Of a stretch of 64,000 nucleotides of DNA, positions 45,905 to 57,077 are shown piece after piece. The stretch is from Ulota crispa. Taxonomy: Eukaryota; Streptophyta; Bryopsida; Orthotrichales; Orthotrichaceae. Position 1 is the stretch's first letter; each line of letters opens with the position of its first letter. The notes beneath the pieces were generated by a model. The model saw only the letters and a program-made list of their open reading frames with translations, was not told the DNA's origin and did not search any database. Both the position numbers and the translations under genes were made by a program. The stretch lies in NCBI GenBank assembly GCA_963920765.1, contig OY987244.1:932501-996500 (forward strand), written 5' to 3'.

Positions 45905-46017
45905 GAGCTTTAAATTGCATACTTTAGTCAAGGCCACATATGAGGGTGAAACACTCCGTACTGTAGACAAATTCAATGGAGACAACTTCTCCTTATTCAA
46001 GTTCACAATGAAGATGA
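45905..46017 (+). pseudogene. C1 gag, first part
   Basis: The plus strand encodes ATYEGETLRTVDKFNGDNF followed by a SLFKFTMKM-like stretch, the N-terminus of the family's Gag. The expected start codon (ATG in the other copies) is changed to AAG. It breaks off at the insertion of copia B and resumes at 57078. Confidence 0.85.
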
Positions 46018-46300
46018 TATTGAAAACATGGGGAAGATAGAAGAGCAAAGGCGCACATGGCATACTCAAATGTAAAAGATACAAATGGAAGAGATGAGAG
46101 GATTTTCAAACCCTCTCATCTATATACTCTTTCAACCACTCTCCCTTCACCTAACCATATGAGATAACTACTTTCATGGGCTGATCCTCTCTATGAGGTG
46201 CCTCCTACCACGTGCTCTCTCTCTAATGCTAAATACTCCACCTAGCATATTTCCTTTGGCCTAGAGCAAACTCCTAATGCTCTATTCCAACCTTTCAACA
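46018..46300 (-). repeat. B 3' LTR, 283 bp
   Basis: In element orientation the LTR runs from TGTTGAAAGG to TGTTTTCAATA, so it has 5'-TG and a TRTTGAAA-type short inverted repeat at its ends. The polypurine tract AAAGTGGGAG lies directly upstream of it. Confidence 0.92.
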
Positions 46301-47095
46301 CTCCCACTTTGCGATTCGCCAAAGTTCCCAATGCCCATGGCTCGCATCAAACGCTCATGTCTATCCCTCGCCAATGCCTTTGTCATCACATCCGCCAACA
46401 TGTCCCCAGTTGGGCAATACTCTAATGTGATGCTTCCATTTTCCACCTTCTCCCTCACAAAATGGTGTTGCACCTCGATGTGCTTCGTCCTCACATGGTA
46501 AACCAAGTTCTTGGCAAAAGCTATGGCACCTTGATTGTCACACAAGATCAACGTACCCTCTACGTCCTCACACCCCACATCCTCCAAGAACTGCCGTAGC
46601 CATATGGCCTCTCTTGTGCAATGACTCACCGCCATGTACTTTGCCTCCGTTGTGGATAAAGCCACTGCGGATTGCTTCTTGCTACTCCATGATACCATGC
46701 CCTCTCTAGGTCTAAATGCGTACCTTGTGGAAGACTTCCTATCGTTGGCATCGCCAGCCCAATCTGCATCACAGTACCCCATCAAGCGTATGCGCCCTCC
46801 TCCCAATATAAACTTAACATGAGAAGTGCCCTAGAAGTACCTCATGATCCTCTTTACTGCCATCCAATGACTCCACCCTGGCCTTGCCATGTGCTGACTC
46901 ACCGTGCTAATGGCAAAGGCCAAATCAGCCCTTGTAGCCACCATGGCATACATTAATGATCCAATCGCTAATTTGTGCGGCACACTCACCATCCACAAAG
47001 CATCCGCATCATACTTCTCCATGCTAAGTTTCATCAACTTCACCTTGGTGTTCAATGGAGTGCCAATGGGTTTGCAATCTTCCATGCCAAAACGC
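46282..47095 (-). pseudogene. B RT C-terminus and RNase H
   Basis: Minus-strand frames encode the RT/RNase H junction (KRFGMEDCKPIGTPLNTK) and RNase H (YCDADWAGDANDRKS, EAKYMAVSHCTREAIWLRQ, DNQGAIAFAKN). An in-frame stop lies near 46815-46830. The terminal stop codon lies inside the LTR, after VERLE. The rest of B pol continues at 52618 beyond C3; the TTCAG at 47096-47100 is the target duplication. Confidence 0.88.
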
Positions 47096-47100
47096 TTCAG

Positions 47101-47383
47101 TAATGAAAACATAGGGAAGATAGAAGAGCAAAGGCACACATGGTATACTCAAATGCATAAGATACAAATGGAAGAGATGAGAGGGTCACCCAAACCCTCT
47201 CATCTATGTACTCCCCAATCACTCTCCTTTCACCTAACCATATGGGATAACCACACTCATGGGTTGATCGTCTCTATGAGGTGCCTCCTACCACATGCTC
47301 TCTCTCTAATGCTAAGTACCCCACCTAGCATATCTCCTTTGGCCTAGAACAAACTCCTAATGCTCTATTCCAACCTTTCAACA
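47101..47383 (-). repeat. C3 3' LTR
   Basis: 283 bp, containing the same TACAAATGGAAGAGATGAGA block as all other LTRs of the family. The last ~19 nt of the pol frame overlap the LTR start. Confidence 0.93.
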
Positions 47384-50300
47384 CTCCCACTTTGCGAATG
47401 GCCAAAGTCCCCAAGGCCCATGGCTCTTGTCAAACGCTCATGTCTATCCCGCGTCAACGCCTTTATCATCACATCCGCCAACATGTCCTCAGTTGGGCAA
47501 TACTCCAATGTGATGCTTCCCTTCTCCACTTTCTCTCTCACGAAATGGTGTTGCACCTCGATGTGCTTTGTCCTCGCATGGTGCACCGGGTTCTTTGCAA
47601 GAGCTATGGCACCTTGGTTGTCACACAAGATCAACGTGCCCTCCACGTCCTCACACCCCACATCCTCCAAGAGCTGCCTCAACCATATGGCCTCTCTCGT
47701 GCAATGGCTCGCCGCCATGTACTCTGCCTCCGTTGTGGATAAAGCCACCGTGGGTTGCTTCTTGCTACTCCATGATACCATGCCCTCTCCAAGGCTAAAT
47801 GCATACCCCGTGGTGGACTTTCTGTCGTTGGCATCGCCAGCCCAATCTGCATCGCAATACCCCATCAAGCGTATGTGCCTCCCTCCCAATTGCAACTTCA
47901 CATGAGAAGTGCCCTTGAGGTACCTCATAATCCTCTTCACCGCCATCCAATGACTCCATCCCGGCTTTGCCATATGTTGGCTCACCGTGCTAATGGCAAA
48001 GGCCAAATCAGCCCTTGTGGCCACCATGGCATACATCAATGATCCAACCGCTGATTTGTAAGGCACACTCACCATCCTTGAAGCATCCGCATCATACTCC
48101 TCGTTGCTAAGCTTCACCAACTTCACCTTGGTGTCCAATGGAGTGCCAATGGGTTTGCAATCCTCCATGCCAAACCGCTTCAGCACCTCCTCCACATACT
48201 TGGTTTGGCTCATGGTGATGGTCTTCGCACCTCGATCTCGGGCAAACTCCATTCCAAGGCAATAGTGCAATTCCCCCAAGTCCGTCATCTCGTACTCCGC
48301 TTCCAACTTGGCCTTCAATGCACCCATGGTCTCCACGTTGCTAGAAAAAATGATCAAGTCATCAACATACACAAGCACAAGCATCACATCGGCTCCCACT
48401 TGTGTGAAATATAAGCTATGGTCAGCCACACTCCTCTCAAAGCCAAAATCCAAAAGACTTGCATCAATCTTTTGATACCATGCTCTCGATGCTTGCTTCA
48501 GCCCGTACAAGGACTTGGCAAGTTTGCAAACTAAGTGCTCATGACCACGTTGCACAAACCCCTTGGGTTGCTCCATGTAGATGTCCTCCTCCAAGTCGCC
48601 GTTGAGGAAGGCCGTCTTCACATCCATTTGGTGCATTTCCAAGTCCAATGAAGCTCCAAGGGCCACAACGCACCGTATGGTGGTAAACTTGGCCACGGGA
48701 GCAAAGGTCTCGTTGAACTCCACTCCTTGGACTTGAGAGAACCCCTTGCCACCAACCTTGCCTTGTGGCGCACAATCTCCCCCGTGGCATCCCTCTTGGT
48801 CTTGAACACCCACTTGCATCCCACGGCCTTGCGAGATGGAAGAAGGGTGGTCAACTCCCACGTGCCGTTGGCATGGAGGGAGTGGTACTCCTCTTCCATG
48901 GCTGCCTCCCACTTGCTTGCATCCCGAGACTCCAAGGCCTCTCCAAGTGTGGTGGGGTCATGAACAACAGCCACATTAGCATGATCCGAGTTCAAAGATG
49001 GTTGAGGGAAGATGTGGTTCTTCCACCACTCCCCCAACGGCTTGCTTACCCTTGTGGACCGCCGCACACCTCCCACGTGTTGGCTTCCTCCCACTTCAGC
49101 TCTTGGAGCAATGTTGTGTGCCTTCTTCTTCTTTGTGATCTTCTTGGCTTGGAGCCGTCATCACCTTGGCTTGCACTTGCATCTTCCACAAGGTCACCAT
49201 CTCCATCTACAAGGTCACCATCTCCATCCTCAAGGGGCTGGTCCTGATCGTTTCCGTCATCATCATCGCCACCATGCAAAGGCGTTGGAGGTGAGTCCAC
49301 AACAAGGTCACCACTACTCCCACTTACACCCAACTCCAAGTCTCCCTGCAACTCTCCTTGCTCACAGAAGGTCACATCACAACATCGAATGATCTTCTTG
49401 GACTCCAAACAAATGAGCCTATATGCCTTGGAGCCCTCACAATATCCCAAAAATAAACACCTCACCGCCTTTGCATCAAGTTTGGTCCTTGATGCATCCG
49501 GGATCTTGGCATATGCAACACACCCAAACACCCTTATGTGAGCCACGGAAGGCCTCCTCCCACTCCACGCCTCTTGTGGAGTTTTGCCATCCACCGCACT
49601 AGTGGGGCATCGATTGCGAATGTACACCGCGTTGCTCACCGCCTCAGCCCAATACTCCAACCCAAGCTTTTGGCCATAGAGCATGCTTCTAGCCATCTCC
49701 ACAATGGTACGATTGGCCCTCTCAGCCACTCCATTTTGCTGCGACGTATATGGAGTTGAGGTTTGGTGCACAATACCTTGGGTCTTCAAATAGGCCTCGA
49801 ATTGGTTGGAAGTGTACTCCCCGCCGTTGTCGAACCGCAACACCTTCATGGAGCACTCCGCCTCCTTCTCCACCAAGGCCTTGAACTCCTTGAAGCGATC
49901 AAAACACTCGCTCTTGGCCTTGAGAAGGTACACCCACACCTTTCTTGAAAGGTCGTCAATGAAGGTCAAGAAATACCTTGCCCCACCCAATGACGTGGTC
50001 TTCATGGGGCCACACACATCTGAATGCACAATGCCCAACACCTTGGTGGCACGTGTGGCACCATCCTTTGGAAAGGAGTGCCGTTGTTGCTTGCCCTCAA
50101 TGCAACCCTCACAAGCATTGGGCAAGCCATCACCATGAGATTTGGGAAGGTCAAGGCCACTCACCAAGCTTGGAAGAGCCCTCAAACTTTGTACATTTAG
50201 GTGCCCCATGCGTCGATGCCACAAAATCAGCCCATCCTTGGTAGAAGTGGCAACTTGGGCACTCTCTCCTCCATGCCCAACCTTGCACCGCAAAAGATAC

Positions 50301-51469
50301 AAGTTGCCCTCTCGTGTTGCCATGGCTTGGGTGTCTCCATTGGGAGACCTCACAATGCACCCAAAACCTCCAAATTGAACATTCAACCCTCCCTCCACTA
50401 TCTTGCTCACCGAAAGGAGGTTGCTTTGCAACTTGGGCACATACAACACATTTTTGAACCGAATGCGCTTGGTGCATCCTTCAACAAGGGTGTCCACCAA
50501 AATGGACCCCCTTCCAAGGGCTTGGAGCACCGATTCGTCACCCATGAACACCTTCCTTTCCGCAATGGCCTCAAAGGTGTCAAAATGAGCTCTATGGGGT
50601 GACATGTGGGTGGTAGCTCCAGAATCCATGATCCAATCACCCCCGAAGTGCAATGGACCATCATGAGAGGCCATGAACGCATAGTCCTCACCACTCTCTT
50701 CTACCTTGGCTTTATTGGCCTTCTCACCTTTGCCACTCTTGCGTTTGTAGCAATTACGAGCAAAGTGGCCCGGTTTGCCACAATGGAAACATAGAAGGGG
50801 CTCACCTTGAACCTTGGTTGAATCTCCACCACTCTTGTGGCGAGCAACCAATGCCGCACTCTCCGTGGCCACCATCTGATGCTCCTTCTTCCTTGTCACT
50901 TCATGCATCAACCGCGACGTCACGTAGGTGAGGGTGAGCTCCTTGATGTCCTTGGTCTCCATGGCCACAATCAAGTTCTCATAAGAAGGTGGCAAGCTCT
51001 CCAAAATGGTCATGACAATGTCCCCTTGCGTCACGGGCACATCAAGGGCCTCAAGTTGGTCCGCAAGAGTCTTCACCTTGTTGATGTGTTGCAAGAGGTC
51101 ATCCGTCTCTTGCATCTTCATAGTGAAGAACTTGCGCCTCAAGAACAACACATTGGCCAAGCTCTTGGTTTTGTGGATGCTGCGTAGGGTCCTCCATGCT
51201 TCCGCAGCTCCTTTGCAAGACTTGACGTGTTGGATTTGTGCATCCACCATGTGAGTGCACAAGATGCGAAACGCCGTCCTCTCACGTTTTTTGAAGGCCG
51301 AGATGACCTTGGGGTCACTCTCACTTGAAGGAGGCGTCTCAGTGCCCTCCACAATGTCCCAAAGATCCTTCTCATCAAGGATCATCTCCATTTTGAACTT
51401 GAACAAGGAGAAATTGTCTCCATTGAATTTGTCCACAACACGGGGTGTCTCACCCTCATAGGTGGCCAT
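47365..51469 (-). pseudogene. C3 gag-pol polyprotein with two frameshifts
   Basis: The start is ATG at 51469 (MATYEGETPRVVDKF). Domains in order: Gag UBN2-like region with LTLTYVTSRLMHEVTR; CCHC zinc knuckle CFHCGKPGHFARNC (about 50792-50751); protease WIMDSGATTHMSP; integrase zinc region (HRRMGHLN...CEGCIEGK) and D,D,E core (HSDVCGP, FDNGGEYTS, QQNGVAERA); RT (FNETFAPVAKF, MDVKTAFLNGD, YVDD at about 48371-48360); and RNase H (YCDADWAGDANDRKST). One-base deletions relative to B break the frame near 49140 (linker) and near 48740 (after LVARG). The catalytic residues I checked are intact. The stop codon lies within the 3' LTR. Confidence 0.93.
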
Positions 51470-52315
51470 GGCTAAAGTATGCAACTCAACCACCTCTCAA
51501 ACAAATCTCTAGCTCTCTATGCACACAAAGGGGCTGAAGTATGCAACTCAACCACCTCCCAAGCAAACCCTAGCTCTCTCCACACACAAGGGACTGAAGT
51601 ATACAACCCAACCCTCAAAGGAGCACAAGATCTCCCAAAATGTGAGGTTATCACTCAAACCTCACCCTCAAACTCACTCCTTGCAATTTCAGCCCCCTTT
51701 GAGCAAATACTATGCATCCATTTGAGCAAACAACCTCAAGCAAGGGTAGAAACCAACTAAAGCAAGTACAAACTCACAAATCACCTCTTTGTGCTTCAAA
51801 CAAGCACTTTGGTGGTGCAACTCCACCCTTAGCAACTCCACACCTCCAAAAACTTGTGCAACACCAAATGGACCTCCAAATAAGCTTCAAAGTGGATCAA
51901 TTCCTCCAATATGATAGATCATATCCTCCAACAAGCTCCAAAAAGGTCCACACTTTCACAAACTCGAATTTGGTGCTCCACCAAGGTAAATGAGGATCAG
52001 CCACTCTCCAAGAGATAAAACAAGATCTCCAAAGACTCCAAAAGGCATGCAAAGAGAGATGAAGCTCTTCAAAGGTCCTCTCCCACCACGAATGCACCCC
52101 AAACCATGAAACAAGCACGAGTAGTCCTCCAAATGCTCCACAAGATAGGACAAGTGCTGAAGTAGCTTAAATGACAAGCAATCTCACTACAAAAACACCC
52201 CTAACACTAAAAGGAAGCTAAAGAAGTCCTCCAAGTGCACAAGGTCGAAATCTAAGGGCTGATGTACCTCAAATGTGATCTCCACTCACCATAATGCACC
52301 TCCACACTCTAAGTC
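51470..52315 (-). other. C3 leader with ~60-bp variable repeats
   Basis: The untranslated leader contains about three imperfect ~60-bp units built on GGGCTGAAGTATGCAACTCA and ACCACCTCCCAAGCAAACCC (51480-51640). The rest is collinear with the leaders of C1, B and C7. Confidence 0.75.
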
Positions 52316-52329
52316 GTGGGCCCATAACC
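52316..52329 (-). promoter_or_regulatory. C3 primer-binding site
   Basis: GTGGGCCCATAACC on the plus strand equals the anticodon arm of initiator tRNA-Met and abuts the 5' LTR without a spacer. The element's minus strand therefore carries the complementary primer site. Confidence 0.82.
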
Positions 52330-52612
52330 TATTGAAAACATAGGGAAGATAGAAGAGCAAAGGCACACATGGTATACTCAAATGCATAAGATACAAATGG
52401 AAGAGATGAGAGGATCACCCAACCCTCTCATCTATGTACTCTCCCAATCACTTTCCCTTCACCTAACCATATGGGATAACCACACTCATGGGCTGATCGT
52501 CTCTATGAGGTGCCTCCTACCACATGCTCTCTCTCTAATGCTAAGTATCCCACCTAGCATATCTCCTTTGGCGTAGAGCAAACTCCTAATGCTCTATTCC
52601 AACCTTTCAACA
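52330..52612 (-). repeat. C3 5' LTR
   Basis: 283 bp, from TATTGAAAACATAGGG to CAACCTTTCAACA on the plus strand. It should contain the promoter; no confident TATA box was picked out. Confidence 0.93.
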
Positions 52613-52617
52613 TTCAG

Positions 52618-55600
52618 CACGTCCTCCATATACTTGGCTTGACTCTTGGTGATGGTCCTCGCACCTCGATCTCTTGCAAACTCCACTCCAAAGCAATAGT
52701 GCAAATCCTCTAAGTCTGGCATCTTGTACTTCGCCTCCAACTTGGCCTTCAATGCACCCATGCTCTCTCCACGTTGCTAGAAAGAATGATCAAATCATCA
52801 ACATACACAAGCACAAGCATCACATGGGCTCCCACTTGTGCAAAATACAAGCTATGGTCAGCCACACTCCTCTCAAAGCCAAAATCCAAAAGACTTGCAT
52901 CAATCTTTTTGTACCATGCTCTCGATGCTTGCTTTTAGTCCATACAAAGACTTTGTGAGCTTGCAAACTAGGTGCTCATGACCACGTTGCACAAACCCCT
53001 TGGGTTGCTCCATGTAAATGTCCTCCTCCAAGTCGCCGTTGAAAAAGTCCGTCTTCACATCCATTTGATGCATCTCCAAATCCAACAAAGCTCCAAGGGC
53101 CACAATGCATTGTATGGTGGTGAACTTGGCCACGGGAGCAAAAGTCTCGTTGAAGTCCACTCCTTGCACTTGAGAGAATCTCCTTGCCACCAACCTTGCC
53201 TTGTGACGCACAATCTCTCCCGTAGCATCTCTCTTGGTTTTGAACACCCACTTGCATGCCACGGCCTTGCGAGATGGAGGAAGGGTGGTCAACTCCCACG
53301 TGCCGTTGGCATGAAGAGAGTGGTACTCCTCCTCCATGGCTGCCTCCCACTTGCTTGCATCCCGAGACTCCAAGGCCTCTTCAAGTGTGGTGGGGTCATG
53401 AACAACAGCCACATATGCATGATCCGAGTTGGAAGATGGTTGAGGAAAGATGTGGTTCTTCCACCACTCCCCCAAAGGCTTACTTACCCTTGTAGATCGC
53501 CGCACGCCTCCCACATGTTGGGTGCCTCCCACTTCAGCTCTTGGAGCAATGCCTTGTGCATTCTTCTTCCTTGTGACCTTCTTGGGCTTGGAGCCCTCAA
53601 CACCTTGGCTTGCGCTTGCATCCTCCACAATGTCACCATCTCCATCCTCGAGGGGGTGGTGCTCATCGTGTTCATCATCATCATCATCATTCGAGGGCGT
53701 TGGAGGTGTGTCCACAACAAGGTCGCCACTACTCCCACTTGGACCCAACTCCAACTCTCCTTGCAACTCTCCATGCTCACAGAAGGTCACATCACAACAT
53801 CGAATGATTTTCTTGGACTCGAAGCAAATCAACCTATAAGCCTTGGAGCCCTCACAATATCCCAAAAACAAACCCCTTACGGCCTTTGCATCAAGTTTGG
53901 TTCTTGATGCATCGGGGATCTTGGCATATGCAACACACCCAAACACCCTGCTATGTGCTACCGATGGCCTCCTTCCACTCCACGCCTCTTGTGAAGTCTT
54001 GCCATGCACCGCACTAGTAGGGCATCGGTTGCGAATGTACACCGCATTGCTCACGGCCTCAGCCCAATACTCCAACCCAAGCTTTTGGCCATAGATCATG
54101 CTCCTAGCCATCTCTACAATGGTGCGCTTGGCCCTCTCGGCCACTCCATTTTGCTGCGGTGTATGTGGAGTTGAGGTTTGGTGCACAATACCTTGGGCCT
54201 TCAAATATGCCTCGAATTGGTTGGAAGTGCATTCTCCGCCGTTGTCGGACCGCAACACCTTGATAGAGCACTCCGCCTCCTTCTCCATCAAGGCTTTAAA
54301 CACTTTAAATCGTTCAAAGCACTCGCTCTTGGCCTTGAGAAAGTACACCCACATCTTTTTTGAAAAGTCGTCAATGAAGGTCAAAAAGTACCTTGCCCCA
54401 CCCAATGATGTGGTCTTCAAGGGGCCACACACATCTGAATGCACAATGCCCAACACCTTGGTGGCACGTGTGGCACCATCCTTTGGAAATGAGTGCCGTT
54501 GTTGCTTGCCCTTAATGCAACGTTCAGAAGCATTGGGCAAGTCATCACCATGCGATTTGGGAAGGTCAAGGCCACTTACCAAGCTTGGAAGAGCCTTCAA
54601 GCTTTGCACATTCAAGTGCCCCATGCGTTGATGCCACAAAACCACCCCATCATTGGTAAAAGTGGCAACTTGGGCACTCTCTTCTTTATACACAACCTTG
54701 CATCGCAAAATGTACAAGTTGCCCTCACGTGATGCTATGGCTCGGGTGTCTCCATCCGGAGACCTCACAATGCAACCAAGGCCTCCAAATTGCACATTGA
54801 ACACTCCCTCTAATATCTTGCTCACTGAAAGGAGGTTGCTTTGCAACTTGGGCACATACAACACATTTTTGAATCGAATGCGCTTGGTGCATCCCTCAAC
54901 AAGGGTGTTCACCAAAATGGAACCCCTTCCAAGTGCTTGGAGAACCGAATCATCACCCATGAACACCTTCCTTGATGAAATGGGCTCAAAGGTGTCAAAA
55001 TGAGTTGTATGGGGTGACATGTAGGTGGTAGCCCCCGAATCCATGATCCAATCATCCCCCAAGTTCAATGGACCATCATGAGAGGCCATGAATGCATAGT
55101 CGTCACCACTCTCATGCGCCTTGGCCTTGTTGGCCTTTTCACCCTTGCTACTCTTGCATTTGTAGCAATTACGAGCAAAGTGGCCCGGTTTGCCACAATG
55201 AAAGCATAAAAGGGGCTCACCTTGAGTTTTGGTTGAATCTCCACTACTATTGTGGCGAGCAACCAACGCCGCATTCTCCGTGGCCAGGATGTGATGCTCT
55301 TTCTTCCTTGTCACCTCATGCATCAATCGCGACGTCACATAGGTGAAGGTGAGCTCTTTGATGTCCTTGGTCTCCATGGCCACAATCAAATTCTCATAAA
55401 AAGGTGACAAGCTCTCCAAAATGGTTATGACAATGTCTCCTTCTGTCACGGGCACATCAAGGGCATCGAGTTGGTCCGCAAGCGTCTTCAGTTTGTTGAT
55501 GTGTTGCAAGAGGTCATCGGTCTCTTGCATCTTGATGGTGAAGAACTTGCGCCTCAGAAACAACACATTGGCCAAGCCCTTGGTCTCGTGGATGCCGCTC

Positions 55601-55884
55601 AAAGTCCTCCATGCTTCCACAGCGCCGTTGCAAGACTTGACGTGTTGGATTTGTGCATCCACCATGTGAGTGCACAAGATGTGAAACGCCGTCCTCTCAC
55701 GCCTTTTGAAGGCCGAGATGACCTTGGGGTCACTCTCACTGGAAGGAGCGATCTCATTACCCTCCACAATGTCCCAAAGATCCTTCTCGTCAAGAATCAT
55801 CTCCATCTTGAACTTGAATAAGGAGAAGTTGTCTCCATTGAACTTGTCCACAACACGGGGTGTGTCACCCTCATAGGTAGCCAT
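52618..55884 (-). pseudogene. B gag-pol (Gag to RT), one RT frameshift
   Basis: From ATG at 55884 one frame of nearly 1000 codons runs through Gag, CCHC knuckle (CFHCGKPGHFARNC), protease (WIMDSGATTYMS), integrase (HSDVCGP, SDNGGECTS, QQNGVAERA) and into RT (FNETFAPVAKF, MDVKTDFFNGD). It is broken near 52930 by a one-base insertion (CTAAAAGCAAGC against CTGAAGCAAGC in C3). In the integrase zinc region the first Cys of CxxC is replaced (NASERC instead of NACEGC). RT continues to 52618 in the shifted frame with YVDD near 52800, then resumes at 47095 beyond C3. Confidence 0.92.
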
Positions 55885-56780
55885 GGCTAGAGTATGCAAC
55901 TCAAGGCACTCTCAATTACCCAAGAAAATAGCAAGGGGCTGAAATAGTGAGTTCAACCACCAAACAGGCATACTGTAGCTCACTTTACACATAAGGGGTT
56001 GAAGTAATCAACTCAACCACCTCCCAAGCAACTCTTAGCTCTCTCCCCACACAAGGGGTTGAAGTATACAACCCAACCCTAAAAAGAGCACAAGATCTAC
56101 CCAAAATGTGAGGTTATCACTTAAACCTCACCCTCAAACTCACTTCTTGCAATTTCAGCCCCCTTTGAGCAGATACTATGCATTGACTTGAGCAAACAAG
56201 CTCTAGCAAGGGTAGAAACCAACTAAAGCAAGTACAAACTCACAAATCTCCACGTTTTGCTTCAAACAAGCACTTTGGTGGTGCAACTCCACCTAAATCA
56301 ACTCCACTCCTCCAAAAGCTTGTGCAACACCAAATGGACCTCCAAAAAGGCTCCAAAGTGGATCAACTCCTCTAATATGATAAATCAGATCCTCCAACAA
56401 GCTCCAACAAGGTCCATAGTTCCACAAACTTGAATTTGGTGTTCCACCAAGCTAAATGAGGATTAGCCACTCTCGAAGAGGTAAAGCAAGATCTCCAAAG
56501 ACTCTCAAGGGCATGTAAAGAGAGATGAAGCTCCTCAAAGGTCCTCTCCCACAACAAATGCACCCCAAAGCAAGAAGCAAGCACAAGTAGTCCTCTAAAT
56601 GCTCCACAAGATAGGACAAGTGCTGAAGTAGCTCAAATGGCAAGCAATCTCACAACAAAACACCCCTAACACTAAACGATAGCTAAAGAAGACCTCCAAT
56701 TGCACAAGGTCGAAATCCAAAGGCTGATGTACCTCAAATGTGATCCCCACTTACCAAAATGCAACTCCACACTCTAAGTT
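55885..56780 (-). other. B leader
   Basis: Untranslated leader of ~0.9 kb, collinear with C3, with about three diverged ~60-bp units (GGGGCTGAA, GGGGTTGAAGTA) at 55925-56075. No gene. Confidence 0.75.
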
Positions 56781-56795
56781 GTGGGCTCATAACCT
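56781..56795 (-). promoter_or_regulatory. B primer-binding site, one substitution
   Basis: The plus strand reads TGTGGGCTCATAACC, the initiator tRNA-Met anticodon arm with one C-to-T change relative to C3. It abuts the LTR. Confidence 0.75.
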
Positions 56796-57077
56796 ATTGA
56801 AAACATAGGGAAGATAGAATAGCAAAGGCGCACATGGCATACTCAAATGTAAAAGATACAAATGGAAGAGGTGAGAGGGTTCTCAAACCCTCTCATCTAT
56901 ATACTTTTTCAACCACTCTCCCTTCACCTAACCATATGGGATAACCACTCTCATGGGCTGATCCTCTCTATGGGGTGCTTCCTACCACGTGCTCTCTCTC
57001 CAATGCTAAGTACCCCACTCAGCATATCTCCTTTGGCCTAGAGCAAACTCCTAATGCTCTATTCCAACCTTTCTACA
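56796..57077 (-). repeat. B 5' LTR, 282 bp
   Basis: Begins TATTGAAAACATAGGG and ends CCAACCTTTCTACA on the plus strand, one base changed at the inner CAACA. Followed by the duplication GATGA and the resumed C1 gag. Confidence 0.9.

Larger units (their letters stand above)
47101..52612 (-). mobile_element. C3: Ty1-copia element, structurally complete
   Basis: The LTRs 47101-47383 and 52330-52612 (283 bp each) differ at about ten positions by eye, near 96% identity. TTCAG flanks both ends (47096-47100 and 52613-52617). Internal order in element orientation: 5' LTR, half-tRNA primer site, ~0.85-kb leader, gag-protease-integrase-RT-RNase H, polypurine tract, 3' LTR. The integrase-before-RT order defines Ty1-copia. 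It is the youngest complete copy in the window, but two frameshifts disable it. Confidence 0.95.
46018..57077 (-). mobile_element. B: Ty1-copia element inserted in C1, itself split by C3
   Basis: The 3' LTR is 46018-46300 and the 5' LTR 56796-57077, with GATGA on both sides (46013-46017 and 57078-57082). Without the nested C3 and its 5-bp duplication, B is 5543 bp, against 5512 bp for C3. The LTRs differ at about 16 positions by eye, roughly 94% identity, making B older than C3, as the nesting requires. Confidence 0.92.

Noticed and set aside
52972..53907. Plus-strand open frames of about 310 codons (also 60528-61457) opposite copia pol
   Set aside because: They lie entirely antisense to conserved integrase/RT coding sequence, show no family features, and recur only because B and C7 are near-identical copies.
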